Positions 35,395 through 47,026 of a stretch of DNA of 64,000 nucleotides are shown one piece after another. The stretch spans positions 8,887,013-8,951,012 of the forward strand of contig CM073324.1 in assembly GCA_037043015.1 (NCBI GenBank), read 5' to 3'. Numbering within the stretch: position 1 is the first letter of the stretch; the number at the start of each line of letters is the position of its first letter. The stretch comes from Bryum argenteum. Taxonomy: Eukaryota; Streptophyta; Bryopsida; Bryales; Bryaceae. A model generated the notes under the pieces. That model was not told where the DNA came from. It was given only the letters and a program-made list of their open reading frames with translations, and ran no database searches. The position numbers were made by a program, and so were the translations under genes.

Positions 35395-37827
35395 ATGGGT
35401 GCATCTGAGGTAGATAGGCTGGTGGCTTCCACGAAGCAACTAATCGCAGCTAGGCAGGCGCTATGTGAAAGCTTAGAAAAGACACGGGAGCTGGGAGTGG
35501 CGTTGAGCAAGTCGGACACTAAATTACGGAGCATCACTGGGAGGCTGCAGCCGATTCAGCAAGCTATGGGGCCGCTTCTGGATCGGACGGAGAACGCACG
35601 GCACTTCGCTTCCCAGATTGAGGGTGCCTTGGCTCCTGCTAGAGCAGTATTGAAAAAATTTGAGGATTTACGAGCGCTCGAAGTGACTCTAATGCGGGAG
35701 CCGAAGGACAATCTGGAGGCTTATCTGCTGGCTGTCCAGAGCCTTGATGAATGCCTCAGCTTCATCAAGCAGAATTCCGGAAGCGCCACAAAACTCCTGC
35801 AAGATGCTGCAGAAAATGTCGTGCGAAAGGATGCCGTGGGCAAAGCTCGCGGCCTAAGACTGGCTGAGGCTATCTCCCTACTGAAATCCCATCGCGCAGG
35901 TCCCTTCTCCCCCACTCTTGTAGTACTGCTGAGCGAAAGTATGCTTTTCTATCTGATCCAAAGAGTTCGGAGATCATTGGGCTGTTATCTGATTTGAAAC
36001 CGTCCATGCAACACACAGGTGAATCGCACGCAAATTTGGATAGTGGGCTGCTTGGTATTGCACTGGAGAAAATATCGAAGGAATTCAAGCGCATCATGGT
36101 TCAGCATACGCTACCATTGACACTTCCTGATCGCTTGGACCCGGAAGAGACGAAGGACCTCACTGAACAGATCTTGTTACCACCTCCGATACTAAAGCGC
36201 TTGCAGGCCATTATGCAAAACCTAGCTACTAATGGAGGTCTTGAGAAATGTGTTGAGTCGTACCGGGAGATTCGGAGTACTCGAGCTTTTGTCAGCCTCC
36301 AGGTACGAGCTTGGTAGCATCACAAATTTGAGATAATGGTTCGTTGTTGTGTGAGTTTCCTATAATAATCGATGGTGATGTATATTGCAGGGGCTGAAGC
36401 TCGACTATTTGAAGACAAGCAGCGCGGAGGCTCTTGAGAAGATTGATTGGGATATTCTTCAAACTATGATAGGGAAATGGTCCGATCACATCCAGGTTGC
36501 CGTGAAGGTGTTGTATGCAAGTGAGAAACGGCTCTGCGAACAAGTACTGGGGAAAGTTGCTAGAGGTGCCTACATCGACGAATGCCTGTACAAGGTGGCG
36601 AGAATCGGGATGGGTCAGTTTATAAGCTTTGGAGAGGGTATAGCTCGCAGTCATCGAGCCCCTGAAAAGTTGTTCAAGCTGCTCGACATGTACGACTCAT
36701 TGGAAAAATGCATGCCAGGAGTAAATAACCTGTTTGACGGCGAAAGCTGTCGTGAGCTTCGATCCCAAGTCCGAGAGCTCCAAAAAATGGTAAGGCTTCG
36801 ACTCTCGCCGTCTGTGCGTGCATGTGAATTCGTTGATTTCTCGCTATCGTAGCTCAGTTTCCTCCATTTCCTGCTCTCATGCTCAGTGGGAACCATTATC
36901 ACAGATAGTATCTCAAGCCTGCCGCACGTTTTGGGAGTTTAAGCAATGGGTTGTGGAGCAGCAAGATGTCGCAATGGCACATGATGGAAGCGTGACAAAG
37001 CTCAGCAGCTACGTGGTAAACTATCTTAAGTATCTGGTGAGTGACGATTACAGCGCAATCATGGACAAAGTGCTGAAGATCGAGCAGAGTTGGAGAGGCC
37101 AAGGTCGGGCAGAGGAGAGTGGACTAGCGAATGGGGTTCTTCTGTTCATGCAAGCGCTTGAGCGACAGATTGAAGGACGGTCCAAGGAGTATTCTGACCC
37201 TGCACTGCAACACATATTTTTGATGAACAATCTGTGGTATATGACGACGCGCTCGAAGAGGTGTGAGCTTGGACCATTGCTAGGCCAGCAATGGTCGACT
37301 GGACAGCGTCGGAAGGTGTGCGCAATTCTCCTCGTGTTGCTAAATTCTTATACCACCATGACCAGTTCGTTGACTCTGAAGCATCTGTGCAGGTAGAAGA
37401 CCATGCAGTGAAATACGAGCAGGAGGTCTGGGGTCCCGTGTTGAAGTGTCTCAGTAAAGAAGGATTGAATCCACAGGGAGGACGGAATGCAGTCCGTGAA
37501 TTCGTCGTTAGGCGCTTGCGTGACTTCACTGCTTCTTTTGACAGTGCTTGTCAAAGACATCACAGATGGATCATCGCCGATGAGGATTTGAGAGCAGGGA
37601 CTAGAGACGCTGTCCTGCATACAGTAGTCCCTACTTACAGAAAATTCCTCTCTAGCTTCGATCACGTCTTGGATTCTGGATCCAAGAATTACTACAAATA
37701 TACGCCTGAAAACATCGAGCATATGATCACGGAGTTGCTCAATGGGAGGCTGGAATTGACCCGGGCTGGATCAAATCAAGCGCATGGTAGACAAGCCCAT
37801 GTCCCGTACGCAGAACCACACAGATAA
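35395..37827 (+). CDS. EXO70: Exocyst subunit EXO70 family protein
   Basis: EXO70 is the exocyst subunit that binds plasma-membrane phosphoinositides and helps tether secretory vesicles. The predicted CDS is exons 35395-35899, 36019-36302, 36391-36789, 36905-37315 and 37393-37827, all GT-AG and in phase, giving about 677 aa, close to the family norm. The N-terminal 100 residues are helical/coiled-coil-like (LVASTKQLIAARQALCESLE, FASQIEGALAPARAVLKKFE). The central and C-terminal Exo70 domain shows LEKIDWDILQTMIGKWSDHI, VARIGMGQFISFGEGIARSH, VVNYLKYLVSDDY, HIFLMNNLWYMTTRSK, AVKYEQEVWGPVLKCL and the late basic/aromatic region FVVRRLRDFTASFD. The last 30 residues (after NIEHMITELLNG) are poorly conserved. 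One more splice near 37760-37790 is conceivable. Which plant EXO70 subclade it belongs to needs a tree. Confidence 0.93.
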
Positions 37828-39011
37828 GGTCGTCCTGCTCTTCCTCTCTTTTCAAGCCTCGTTTAGCACCTGGTCTCTATGAAGATCATTCACATCATTC
37901 ACGTAAGTTCCTACTTCGCCGAACCCGCCGAACCCATCTGGCTGAATCATGCTCCAGTCTTAGTCCCTTTCCTCGCCATGGTGCTTAAGGGGATGGGAGT
38001 AGCAGCATGATGGAGCTCTACACTCAGTTCCAGCTTTGTTCTAGTTTTTAGGTGCATTCTTTAAATAATCGGTTAGATAGTAGATTCAGTGCAGAGGAAT
38101 GCCATACATGGCAGCTCTGGCATTTGAGGTAGATAAAGTGGTTTGATTATTCTTATTGGTGGCGTTGAAAAATACGACCCTGTCAAGTTTGCATTCTTCT
38201 GCCCCCATCATCTTTGAATGCATTGATCCTTGACGTGGAATTTCCCATTCTGGTGAACCGCCCTTTCCTTGTGGGAAATGACTTCTCGAAGTAGGCTTAG
38301 CGTAGATAAACTAACAAAGAGAATATCATACTTTCATGAAAAAGTTATTAAGAGTCAAACATCTGTTGAAATGACAAATGTCCCAGAAGCGTGCAATGGT
38401 TCCTGCTCTAATGAATGTCATCACATTGAATCTTAAGACGTCAAACATATTAGTTACACTTGTTGATTTGTATATTGCATTTAGTCGACGCAGCTGAATT
38501 TTTGAAGAACGCCTCAAATTGGAAATAAGATGTCTCTAATTTTCAGAGACATGCTGTTGGAGAGTCAGGAGGGTCTCACATCAATTGTGAGATGCCATGA
38601 AGATGGGCTTCCAATTTTTCACTGACTAAAAGAGACCCTGATTACTGAGAAGTATCTTGATGGAGTCAGGACACTACATCTCCGTAAAATGTGCTTAAGA
38701 TGATACTTTTGTAATAGCATTTTGCACTCTTCATAAGAGCACTCGCAGCCTGGCACGGGGAAAGGTCCCGCGAGGGTGTGGGCGGGCCTGGTGATAAAAT
38801 TCTTCCGCAACGGCACTGTGGCAAGGGCCAGCACGGAGACGAACGATAGGCTCAAATGCGTGTGATTTTCACACAAACTTGGAGTCACTTGGCGGGGTCA
38901 CGGCATAGCAAGGGAACCCCGGAAGCTGGAGCAGAGCAAGGAGACCCGCCAGCGAGTGGCACCAGCGAACGCTGAAGAAGCTCTAGCAGCTATACAAGAA
39001 AAGATCATATA
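37828..39011. other. Convergent intergenic region, EXO70 / G-patch gene
   Basis: This holds the 3'UTRs and spacer. A GC-rich island at about 38745-38960 stands out from AT-rich surroundings, but no gene or RNA fold was recognised. The 89-codon minus frame there looks like chance. Confidence 0.4.
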
Positions 39012-39967
39012 TTACACATTTTCAGGCCAGAATTCTCTGTAGAAGGCAGAAGCGAGGGCATGCTCTTGTTCACGTTCAGCTTGAGCAAGCGCCTTCCTGG
39101 CCTTTTTCGACAAGACCTTTTCCTTCTTGACGTCTTCTGTTTCCTGCACACGAAATCCATGGAGCAATTTGTATTAGCACAGAAAGACCAAGACAGGAAT
39201 GAAAAGATGCAATAAGCAAGAGTTGAACATAGCTTTAACAGTACTTACTCTCACAGTTTCTTTTTGACGCCTTCGCTCCTCGGGATTTCTTTTCCTCTTC
39301 AAATCCGCCCCAATCCCCCGTCTATCCTGCTTTAGTTGCGTCTCCACTGGGTCCAACCTACCCTGCAAGCCCGCAAAACAAAACCCTTATCTTAAAACAC
39401 GTCTGATACAAGTCACTACGGACTTCAATTGAGTACCTGCAAGCAGTAAGAAAAACAGAGAGATGATAAAATAAGCTGCACGATTTGATATAGTACCTGC
39501 TCTGTAGCGCCAAGTCCTGTACCTTCCTTCCACCCAGATTTCTTAAGCAACTGCATACAGTATATTTATCACAGCGATCAGTAACGATGTACAAGCATTG
39601 TAAATAGAATGACTTTGTGTTCTGAGCTTGAGGCTGCCTAGAGGCTAAGATGGGATTGAAGAGCATCACGCACCTGAAAACCAATATTTGATTCAGACAA
39701 ATTGCCGGATGGCACTCGGTCACTGTTTTCAATCGGGCAATTTGAGATATCCGACCCCCTCGCTGAAGGAAAATCTTTCAACCGGACGTTGGCAGGCAAG
39801 CCTACGAGATTACCATAAAACGAAGTCGACTCTTCCGCGGTGAATGCAGCGGCACCATACGATGTGTTCACGTCCCCTTTCCTTGTCCTCTTCCTTGGAA
39901 TAGCGCCTTGTTCACCCCCTCTCACGAACGTTGTTGCAGTGAAACTGTCCCGTACAGATGCAGACAT
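39012..39967 (-). CDS. Small G-patch domain protein
   Basis: The predicted CDS is four minus-strand exons: 39674-39967, 39497-39550, 39249-39362 and 39012-39143, each a whole number of codons, giving 197 aa. The start is the ATG at 39967, two codons inside a TTG-opened frame. Residues about 1-90 are basic then low-complexity, with a possible nuclear signal PRKRTRKG. The G-patch spans about residues 94-140: SNIGFQLLKKSGWKEGTGLG, then a short linker and LDPVETQLKQDRRGIGADLK. The tail is a charged helix (VKKEKVLSKKARKALAQAER) ending in FYREFWPENV. G-patch proteins commonly bind RNA or activate DEAH helicases in splicing and ribosome assembly. The partner here is unknown. A copia LTR begins 394 bp upstream of the ATG in the same transcriptional direction. 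Confidence 0.87.
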
Positions 39968-40355
39968 GGCCAATCGAAATGATACAGTGCGGTTCGACTT
40001 CTACTGCGATCTTGTCCGAAACCCTGAATTGTGCAGAAATTCTGATCAATAGATTCTGAAGCAGAACTCAACAAAGGTCGGATGCAGATCACTACCCTCC
40101 AAGCAAACCCTAAGATTTTATACAAACCAGACTCCACCACGAACACACATCAATTTCGAACTAGTTAAAAGAAACAGGAATGGAGCGAAGTGGAAACCCA
40201 AATCCACAAAATTCTTGAGCTCCTTTGATTGACTCAAGTGACGAGCTTCGCAAGAAAGCCACCGACGACCCGTCATTAAAGTAAAAGTTCGTGACAGCGT
40301 TTGCTGATCTCACCTTTTGTTCCATCGTAACACACTTTCCGATTTCGGGCCCGTC
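39968..40355 (-). promoter_or_regulatory. Proximal promoter of the G-patch gene, cut by a copia insertion
   Basis: This 388-bp stretch between the G-patch ATG and the copia target duplication is all that remains of the contiguous upstream region. A telo-box-like AAACCCTAAG lies near 40105-40115. A short minus frame (about 40161-40325) has no family resemblance. Confidence 0.4.
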
Positions 40356-40360
40356 CTCTA

Positions 40361-40539
40361 TGTAACGAGTGTGAAGAAAGCATAAGCAATTGTTTGACAA
40401 GAAGGGGGAGTGGCTTCGTGAGGAGCTTTATCAGAGAGGGAGGGGAACATTTTGGTAGGCGGCACTAGCCGCCATAATCCTCGAAGGATCTACATCCTCG
40501 GATGAATGTGCTTATCCAGCTCATCCAACTCTCTTAACA
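40361..40539 (-). repeat. 3' LTR of the copia element
   Basis: It starts with TGTAACGAGTGTGAAG and ends with CTCTTAACA in plus orientation. On the minus strand it reads TGTTAAGAG ... TTACA. It faces the G-patch gene, whose ATG lies 394 bp downstream of the LTR edge. Confidence 0.92.
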
Positions 40540-40607
40540 CTCCTCCTCGAGGGTGTCATCCTCGTTAAAAACTCCAGTGGAGAAAAGAGTGATGACGCCC
40601 TCGGAGC

Positions 40608-41543
40608 TTACAGTTCGGATAAGCTACACATTCCTGCCAATTGTATGAGCTTGCGATGCTGCGGAGCTAGAAGTGCCTTTGTGAGGAGGTCCCCGATGTT
40701 CTCCGCTGAGGCAACTTTCCGTATTTCGATCTGGCCTGTGCTCGTGAGTTCCTGGGTGTAGCCGAACAACTGCGGGCTAATATGCTTAACCCTGTCAGAC
40801 TTGATGAATCTGGACGAGACTTGTTCGATGCAGGCGGCGTTGTCCTCCAAAATAAGCGTGGGCTTCGTGGCGGTGGGAAGGCCGATCATGTCGCCGATTG
40901 TAGATTGCATGGTCCGCAACCACACAGACTCCCTTGCTGCCTCATGGAACGCAAGTAGTTCGGCATGATTCGTTGATGTAGCGGTTGTTGTTTGCTTGGA
41001 CGATCGCCATGAGATCGCGGCTCCATTTTTCAGAAAAATCCAACCGGTTTGGGACTTACCGGAAGTGGAATCGGTCTTGTAATCAGCGTCGGCGTAGCCA
41101 ATGATCTCGCTGTGGCCCGGCTTGAAGTGAAGGCCGAGGTCCTCGGTGCCACGTAGGTACTGCATCAGATGTTTGATACCTTGCCAGTGACGTGTGGTAG
41201 GTCGTTGGTTGTGGCGTACACTAACTGCAAAGCTGATGTTGGGGCGGGAGTTGGTGGCTAAATAGAATAGCGCTCCAACTGCTGCGAGGTATTGGCGCTT
41301 CTCAATCTCCTCCTCATTTTCTTCGGCTGGGCGGTAGGGGTCGTCCTCGCTATTGGACTTCCCGATCATGGGCGCAGCGAGCGCATTGGCAGTCTCCATG
41401 TTGAAGGTGCGAACGAGCTTCTTGGTGTACGTTTGTTGGTGAAGTAGCAAACTTCCATCTGCACAATGCTTGATCTAGAGGCCAAGGCAAAAGGTTGTGC
41501 ATCCTAGTAGTTTCATTTCAAACTGTTTTGTCAACATCGATTC
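40608..41543 (-). pseudogene. Copia RNase H and end of reverse transcriptase
   Basis: The frame includes GALFYLATNSRPNISFAVS, the RNase H core IGYADADYKTDSTSGKSQTG, AISWRSSKQTTTATSTNHAE, LILEDNAACI and the C-terminal LLTKALLAPQHRKLI. A TAG at 41475-41477 interrupts the stretch that joins it to the reverse transcriptase. The 5' side is cut by the gypsy element at the GATTC duplication. Confidence 0.88.
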
Positions 41544-41754
41544 TGTAAGAGTTTAGCTGTCAAAACAAGCAAAAACTACAAAAGAAATATATTGATCCAA
41601 GACTTAGGTTTACAATGAATAAGAGTCCCTTATATACTAATCTCTTGGCTCAATCAATTGAGGCTATACTTTAGCTCTCTTCATCAAAGTTCTATTTATA
41701 AAATTAATAGCGAGTGAACATCCGAGCTTATCAACGAGGCCTTGGCCCATGACA
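41544..41754 (-). repeat. 3' LTR of the gypsy element
   Basis: It matches 46813-47021 at roughly 93-95% by eye. Differences cluster where the sequence reads CAATCAATTG versus CAACTGCCG and CTCTTCATC versus CTACTGCCG. Confidence 0.92.
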
Positions 41755-41869
41755 AATGCCTCCTCCTCCTCCTCCTCCTGTCTTTGATGAATTAACAAGT
41801 GTCATACAAGAGAATGTGCCCAAGGAATATCAAGATGCAGACGCGCAACAAGCGCTCGTAATCGCTTCA

Positions 41870-44800
41870 AACCATGACATTTTGTAATTGGCAAACAGTT
41901 CCCAAGAGGGCTCCGCCATCCTCGTCCCACTTTACAAGTAGTTGCCAACCGCGCCCACGACGTCGATGTTGCAACACTCTTTCAACAAAGATACTCGTCC
42001 TCGCTAGTGGATGCCTCGAAAGCGGGATTGCTCAAAACAACACCGGGCTCATTATCACGAGGTAGTTGGGAAGGCAACGGATCCTCAGCTGCCTTCTTCA
42101 CTAAACTTACATGAAAAACAGGATGAATACCTGACGGTGTATTCAAACGAACCGCATGTGTACCTACGCACTCCAATACACGATAAGGAAGAGCAATCTA
42201 ATCAAGCTTCTTGATTGGCCGGGACGTGTTGATGTTCTTCAACTTCAACCACACACGATCACCCGGACGAAAATCCTCGGCCACCGAGCGTCGTGTATTT
42301 GACTGACGTTCTTGAGTCTCTTGCGCAATGGCCATTGCCGTTGTTGCCAGTTCACTTGAATTACGCCAGGGCTCAACAAGCTTGCGTCTTTTTTCCGCCG
42401 GTGACAACGAAAAACCTGCCTCCTCGGGTATAGTAATATTCATGACCGAATGATGATAACCGTGAGTCATAAAAAATGCAGACATACCTATAGACTGCGA
42501 CACACGATTATTCAACGCCATCATCGCGATCGGCAACTGAAAAGCCCAATCTTCTTGCTCAAATGTCGTGAAAATACGAAGATATGTTTCAAGCTCTTGA
42601 TTCGCCTCTCTGTTGCACCATCTCTGTCTCCGGATGGAAAGTCGCCGACAACCGATCGTAATCTTCATCAATCTGCATACTTCATCCAAAAGCGGACTAA
42701 CAAATTGACTACCACGATCCGACACAATTGCTGCAGCAATCCGTGATCTTGAAAAACTTGCTCTAAAAGTTTGTGAGCCACATCAAGTCACGAATTGTCT
42801 TCATAGGCACAAAGAATGATAGATTTGGACAAACGGTGCATCACAACCATGATATTTGTACGATCGCTGCTTGGTGCCAATCCGTAATAAAATCAATGGA
42901 GAGCTCGGTCAAAATCGTGCGGAATTGGCAAAGGTTTTAGCAACCGCTCGCTTCTCGCTCCCGCCCAAATCTTCGATTTTCCACACACGCTGCGCCCCGC
43001 ACAAATCTCCGAACATCTTGTGTCAACCTGCGCCACGTATATTCACGCGCAATCAAGTCACGCGCACCCTCACGACCTGGATGTCCCGCTAGTGGTGAAT
43101 CATGAGTAGATTGGATCAAACGCGTCCGAAGAGGTTCGTGCGCGGAATCCATATTCGTCCACGCCAACGCAATCGATGACCTAAATCTACGTAACACTCA
43201 CTAATCGTGATAGGTAAGCCCCATTCTTTAGGTAGTCGGCGCTCACCATCCATAACCGCCGCATCATCTTCCAATAACGATGATTTGTTTGCGACAACAT
43301 CCCATAATGCAATCATCTCTCAATACAATAAATGGACATATGGGACGCGGGGGTCATTATCGACTCAGAGCGGGAGCCTCTTTTCTCTCGAATCGCATCA
43401 CCATTTGTGATCCATGCAGATTTAGCGACAACCTTAAAAGCGCCATCATCTCCGTCCAAAAAAGCGATGATATCGATTCACGATTCGATCATCATCTGCG
43501 TGTTGAAAGATCTTGTTCCCGACGAGAAAGTGCATCCGATTGAACTTGATCCTTGCCAGCTTGTGACGATCTCAAAGTCAAAATCATTCAACTCGTAGGC
43601 CCAACGATTTGCCTTCTCGCTCAAAAATGTTGCTTCTTCCGAAAATAAGCCAAATTGCGATGATCCAACTCACTTCAAAATGTTGGCCAACAAGTAATGT
43701 ACGCCACTCGCGGATGCAATGTACAATCGCTAGCATTTCCTTGTCATGAAATCGGATAATTGGACTCCACGGGTGTGTTTCTTCGAAAATAAGCAACCGC
43801 ATGCCAAAGTCCGTCCACCTTTTGCATTAAGGTGCCACCAACAAAGATAATCGGAGAATCACATTCAATGGTTGTTTCCAAACCTGGAGTCCATTTAACG
43901 AGCACCGGTGCATGAATTAATGCCTCCTTCAATCGATCAAAGCATGTTGACATTTCGATGTCCAATGGAAAGGTTGATCTTTCCGCGTTAGTCGAGTAAG
44001 AGGTTCTGCAATGTTAGAATATCCATCTATGAATTGTCGATAATAATTGCAAAAACCTAAAAATCCACGAACTCCTTTCACTTTTGTTGGCGGCTCCCAT
44101 TGACGAATTGCCTCAAGTTTTCTTGGATCGACCGCAAACCCCAACCGTCTTCACCAAATATCCAAGATACTTAATAGTGCCCGCTTCAAACTCGCTCTTA
44201 TCAAAATCAAGTTGAAGCCTGCGTTAGCAAACTTACGGATGATCCTTAATCGCATCACGATTTTCTTCTTGAGTATCACTATAGATCACCACGTCATCAA
44301 TATATGCGAGCAAAGACATATCCAATTCGTCGCAAGATCCAATTGATATATCGGCCGAAAAGTTGCGCGCGTCGCCCGTCAGTCCAAACGGTGTGACCAA
44401 CCACTCATATAAGCCAAAGCGTGTTTTGAACGCCGTCTTCCACTCGTCACCTTCTTTCACACGTATCCGATGAAACGCAGAGATTACATCAACCTTGGAG
44501 ATATATTTGGTCGCAAAGAATGGATCTTAACGTCTCATCAATGCGCGGAATCGGATAGTCGCCCTTCCGACTCATCTCGTTCAATCGCCGATAGTCAACA
44601 CGAAATCGCAATTCTCCGTCCAGCTTTCTTCACAAATATGACCGAGTGCTGCAGTGAATTACTTACGTGAATAAATCCATTATCCAACAACTCCGTAAGG
44701 GTCTTGCGCAAAACTAATAATTGATCCTTGGACATCTGATACAGCGGCATGGCAGGGATGTCATCATTAGTCTTTCCTTCAATAAGATTGATCTCGTGAT

Positions 44801-46620
44801 CAACCCCATTCCTATGCGGGGGCAACGACTTTGCATCTTGTCGATTAAAAGCGCCAATAACTGGCATGAGCCAGTCAGGAGCATGTTGTGCCGGGTTCCT
44901 ATACACCTTCTGTTGTAGTGCCTTCTGGATGTCAACCAAGCTGGCACTAAAAACCTCTACTAGTTTACCGCTTCTCTGCAAAGTTTGAATCACTGATGCA
45001 CGTATTTCTTGCATTGGTTCCAACGTAATCGGTCGAGTCTTTACAATCATCTTGAAAGGTTTTCGAATGCAAACCTCTTCTTTAGCAGGTCGAACACTTG
45101 CATCATGTCGCTCCATCCAATCTTTTCCCAAGATTATATCATCTATCTGTCCTGGAATAACATGGGCAACAATCTTCTCCTCCATACCATCAATATCGGC
45201 CATAAAATTTGCAATTTGGCAAATCATAGGCCGCTTCTTCATTGTCGTAACTTGCTCCAAAGATCTAGGTTGAATAGATGACGCATCCAACCCTCTCCGT
45301 CGAACAAATTGCTCGCACACGCTTTCAAAAGCATTGGAATCCGAGAATCACACAAAGCACGAGTAGATATAATTGAGTTTATTAAAACATCAACATACAT
45401 ACCACCCGTGTCTAAGCTATCTCCTAGATTCTTCAACTTTGACAACCTGCCTCCACGCCTCCGACTGAGTCTTATGCCGGAAGCTGCTCGTTTTCCGGCT
45501 CTACATCAGAGTCACAACTCTCCATCTCTTTGACCTCCTCTATCTTGACATTGCTCTTCTTTCTCACAAGCGCACTCTATCGAAGTTTTCTCCGCTCTCT
45601 TTCTTTCTTCTTCTCATTGCCTTCACCTTGCTTGGATGAAACAAATCATTTGCACGGTGGCCTCGCTTCAAACATAAAAACAGCGTCCTCTTGGCGACAC
45701 CGTTGTTGTTCCTCCAAAGTCGACGCCTCCGAAGCTTGCTTGCTTATTTGGACCGTAGGCATCCAATCCATCTCATCTCCATCCGCCATACGCGATTTGA
45801 TGTCGCGATCGGAGCGCACGACCCTTTCCGATATTGCAAGCAATCAAGTTGAGAGCCGACCGCCAACAAAGCTTGGACAAACATACCATAATCGATGTAC
45901 ATCATGCGACATCGCGCGTTGTATATCCGAGTTGAGAGCACCGCGAAGATATCCTATCTTCACCATATCCGGAACCATTGTAAGTTGACTCTCACCAAGC
46001 TCCTTCTCAAACTTGGGCAAGAATGTTGCGAATGACTCCCTACCCCCGCTTCATTGCTTGAAGCCGATTGATCTTGCACACGCTGCTTCTTTGCATTCGG
46101 TCGATGTAAACGCTGTCAAGATGTTGAATAAAAGTCGCCGCATTGCAACCACGTTGATTTTGGTAGAAAGATACTACCATCATCTCGCGCTTCGCGTCCA
46201 TCCTCGAAAACAAGTATGCGGCTTGATCTTGAGGTGTACCAAAATGATGCTCCATCAATTCGAAGCTTGTTATCCGCTTCGACCTTCCATATCGGGTAGC
46301 CCTTGCGACTCCGTCAAACTTTGAAATATCGCTTGTCGCTTGCGCAATGCGACGGCGCTTCTTCCATATTGTTGTTTGCATCGATTGCGGCATCATCTCG
46401 ATGAAGACGGACCTCCTAAACTCGTGAATTGTCCGGCCCATTGAGCCACTGCGATCGTTGTACAACCAATCGCTGATAGCCAACTTCTCGACTTACGAGA
46501 AGCTTGAAGTGTGTGCGCAACCTCACGATCTCCTGTTGATAGTCTTCCGCCGTAATTTCTCCTTGCGCTGCTGCTGCTGCTGCAAGATCTCATCATCGAT
46601 CATCCGGGCGTTCTCCATCT
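41870..46620 (-). pseudogene. Gypsy gag-pol polyprotein, heavily frameshifted
   Basis: Recognisable minus-strand pieces, 5' to 3', start with a gag region at 46040-46483. A protease-to-RT start follows at 44595-45320, with DDIILGKDWMERHDASVRPA as the protease tail. RT pieces include LLAYIDDVVIYSDTQEE (44233-44460) and GFLGFCNYYRQFIDGYS (43929-44144). RNase H follows at 43584-43965 (RFHDKEMLAIVHCIREWR). The integrase zinc-binding region is at 42937-43197 (THDSPLAGHPGREGA) and the integrase core/C-terminal end at 42198-42725 (SDRGSQFVSPLLDEV ... ALNNRVSQSIGMSAFF). Near 42000-42130 HPVFHVSLVKKA leads into a chromodomain-like stretch (VERVLQHRRRGRGW in a shifted frame at about 41930-41985). Each join needs a frame change, so the product cannot be made. 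Confidence 0.85.
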
Positions 46621-46812
46621 CAAAAAGCAACACCTCTCAATCAACTCTTCAGGCTTCGCAAAGCCTTCAAATGCGTCCCGGTTCTGTGGCTATCTTCAAT
46701 CACTACCACGAGGGTGGATAAGTTCCTCAATCTAATCAATGTCCTACTTTTGTCGTTTGAAAAAACAAGGGAGGATGAAGCCCTTCAGAAAATCAAGAGA
46801 AGTCTTGGATTA

Positions 46813-47021
46813 TGTAAGAGTCTAACTGTCAAAACAAGCAAAAACTACAAAAGAAATATATTGATCCAAGACTTAAGTTTACAATGAATAAGAGTCCCTT
46901 ATATACTAATCTCTTGGCTCAACTGCCGAGGCTATACTTTAGCTCTACTGCCGAAGTTCTATTTATAAAATTAATAGCGAGTGAACATCCGAGCTTATCA
47001 ACGAGGCCTTGGCCCATGACA
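46813..47021 (-). repeat. 5' LTR of the gypsy element
   Basis: It is bounded by TGTAAGAG and CATGACA and is followed by the GATTC duplication. On the minus strand the internal region begins with TAATCCAAGACTTCTC, which I cannot match to a primer tRNA. Confidence 0.92.
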
Positions 47022-47026
47022 GATTC

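Larger units (their letters stand above)
41544..47021 (-). mobile_element. Ty3/gypsy (chromovirus-type) retrotransposon nested in copia
   Basis: LTRs lie at 41544-41754 (211 bp) and 46813-47021 (209 bp), starting TGTAAGAG and ending CATGACA. A perfect target duplication GATTC sits at 41539-41543 and 47022-47026. The element splits the copia reverse transcriptase just after the YVDD-type site. Minus-strand fragments in order are gag, protease/RT start, RT, RNase H, integrase and a chromodomain-like C-terminus. The frame shifts many times, so it is inactive. A (TCC)n tract next to the left LTR is the polypurine tract. The LTR pair is more diverged (several clustered differences) than the LTRs of its copia host, even though the gypsy element must be younger; see findings. 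Confidence 0.92.
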
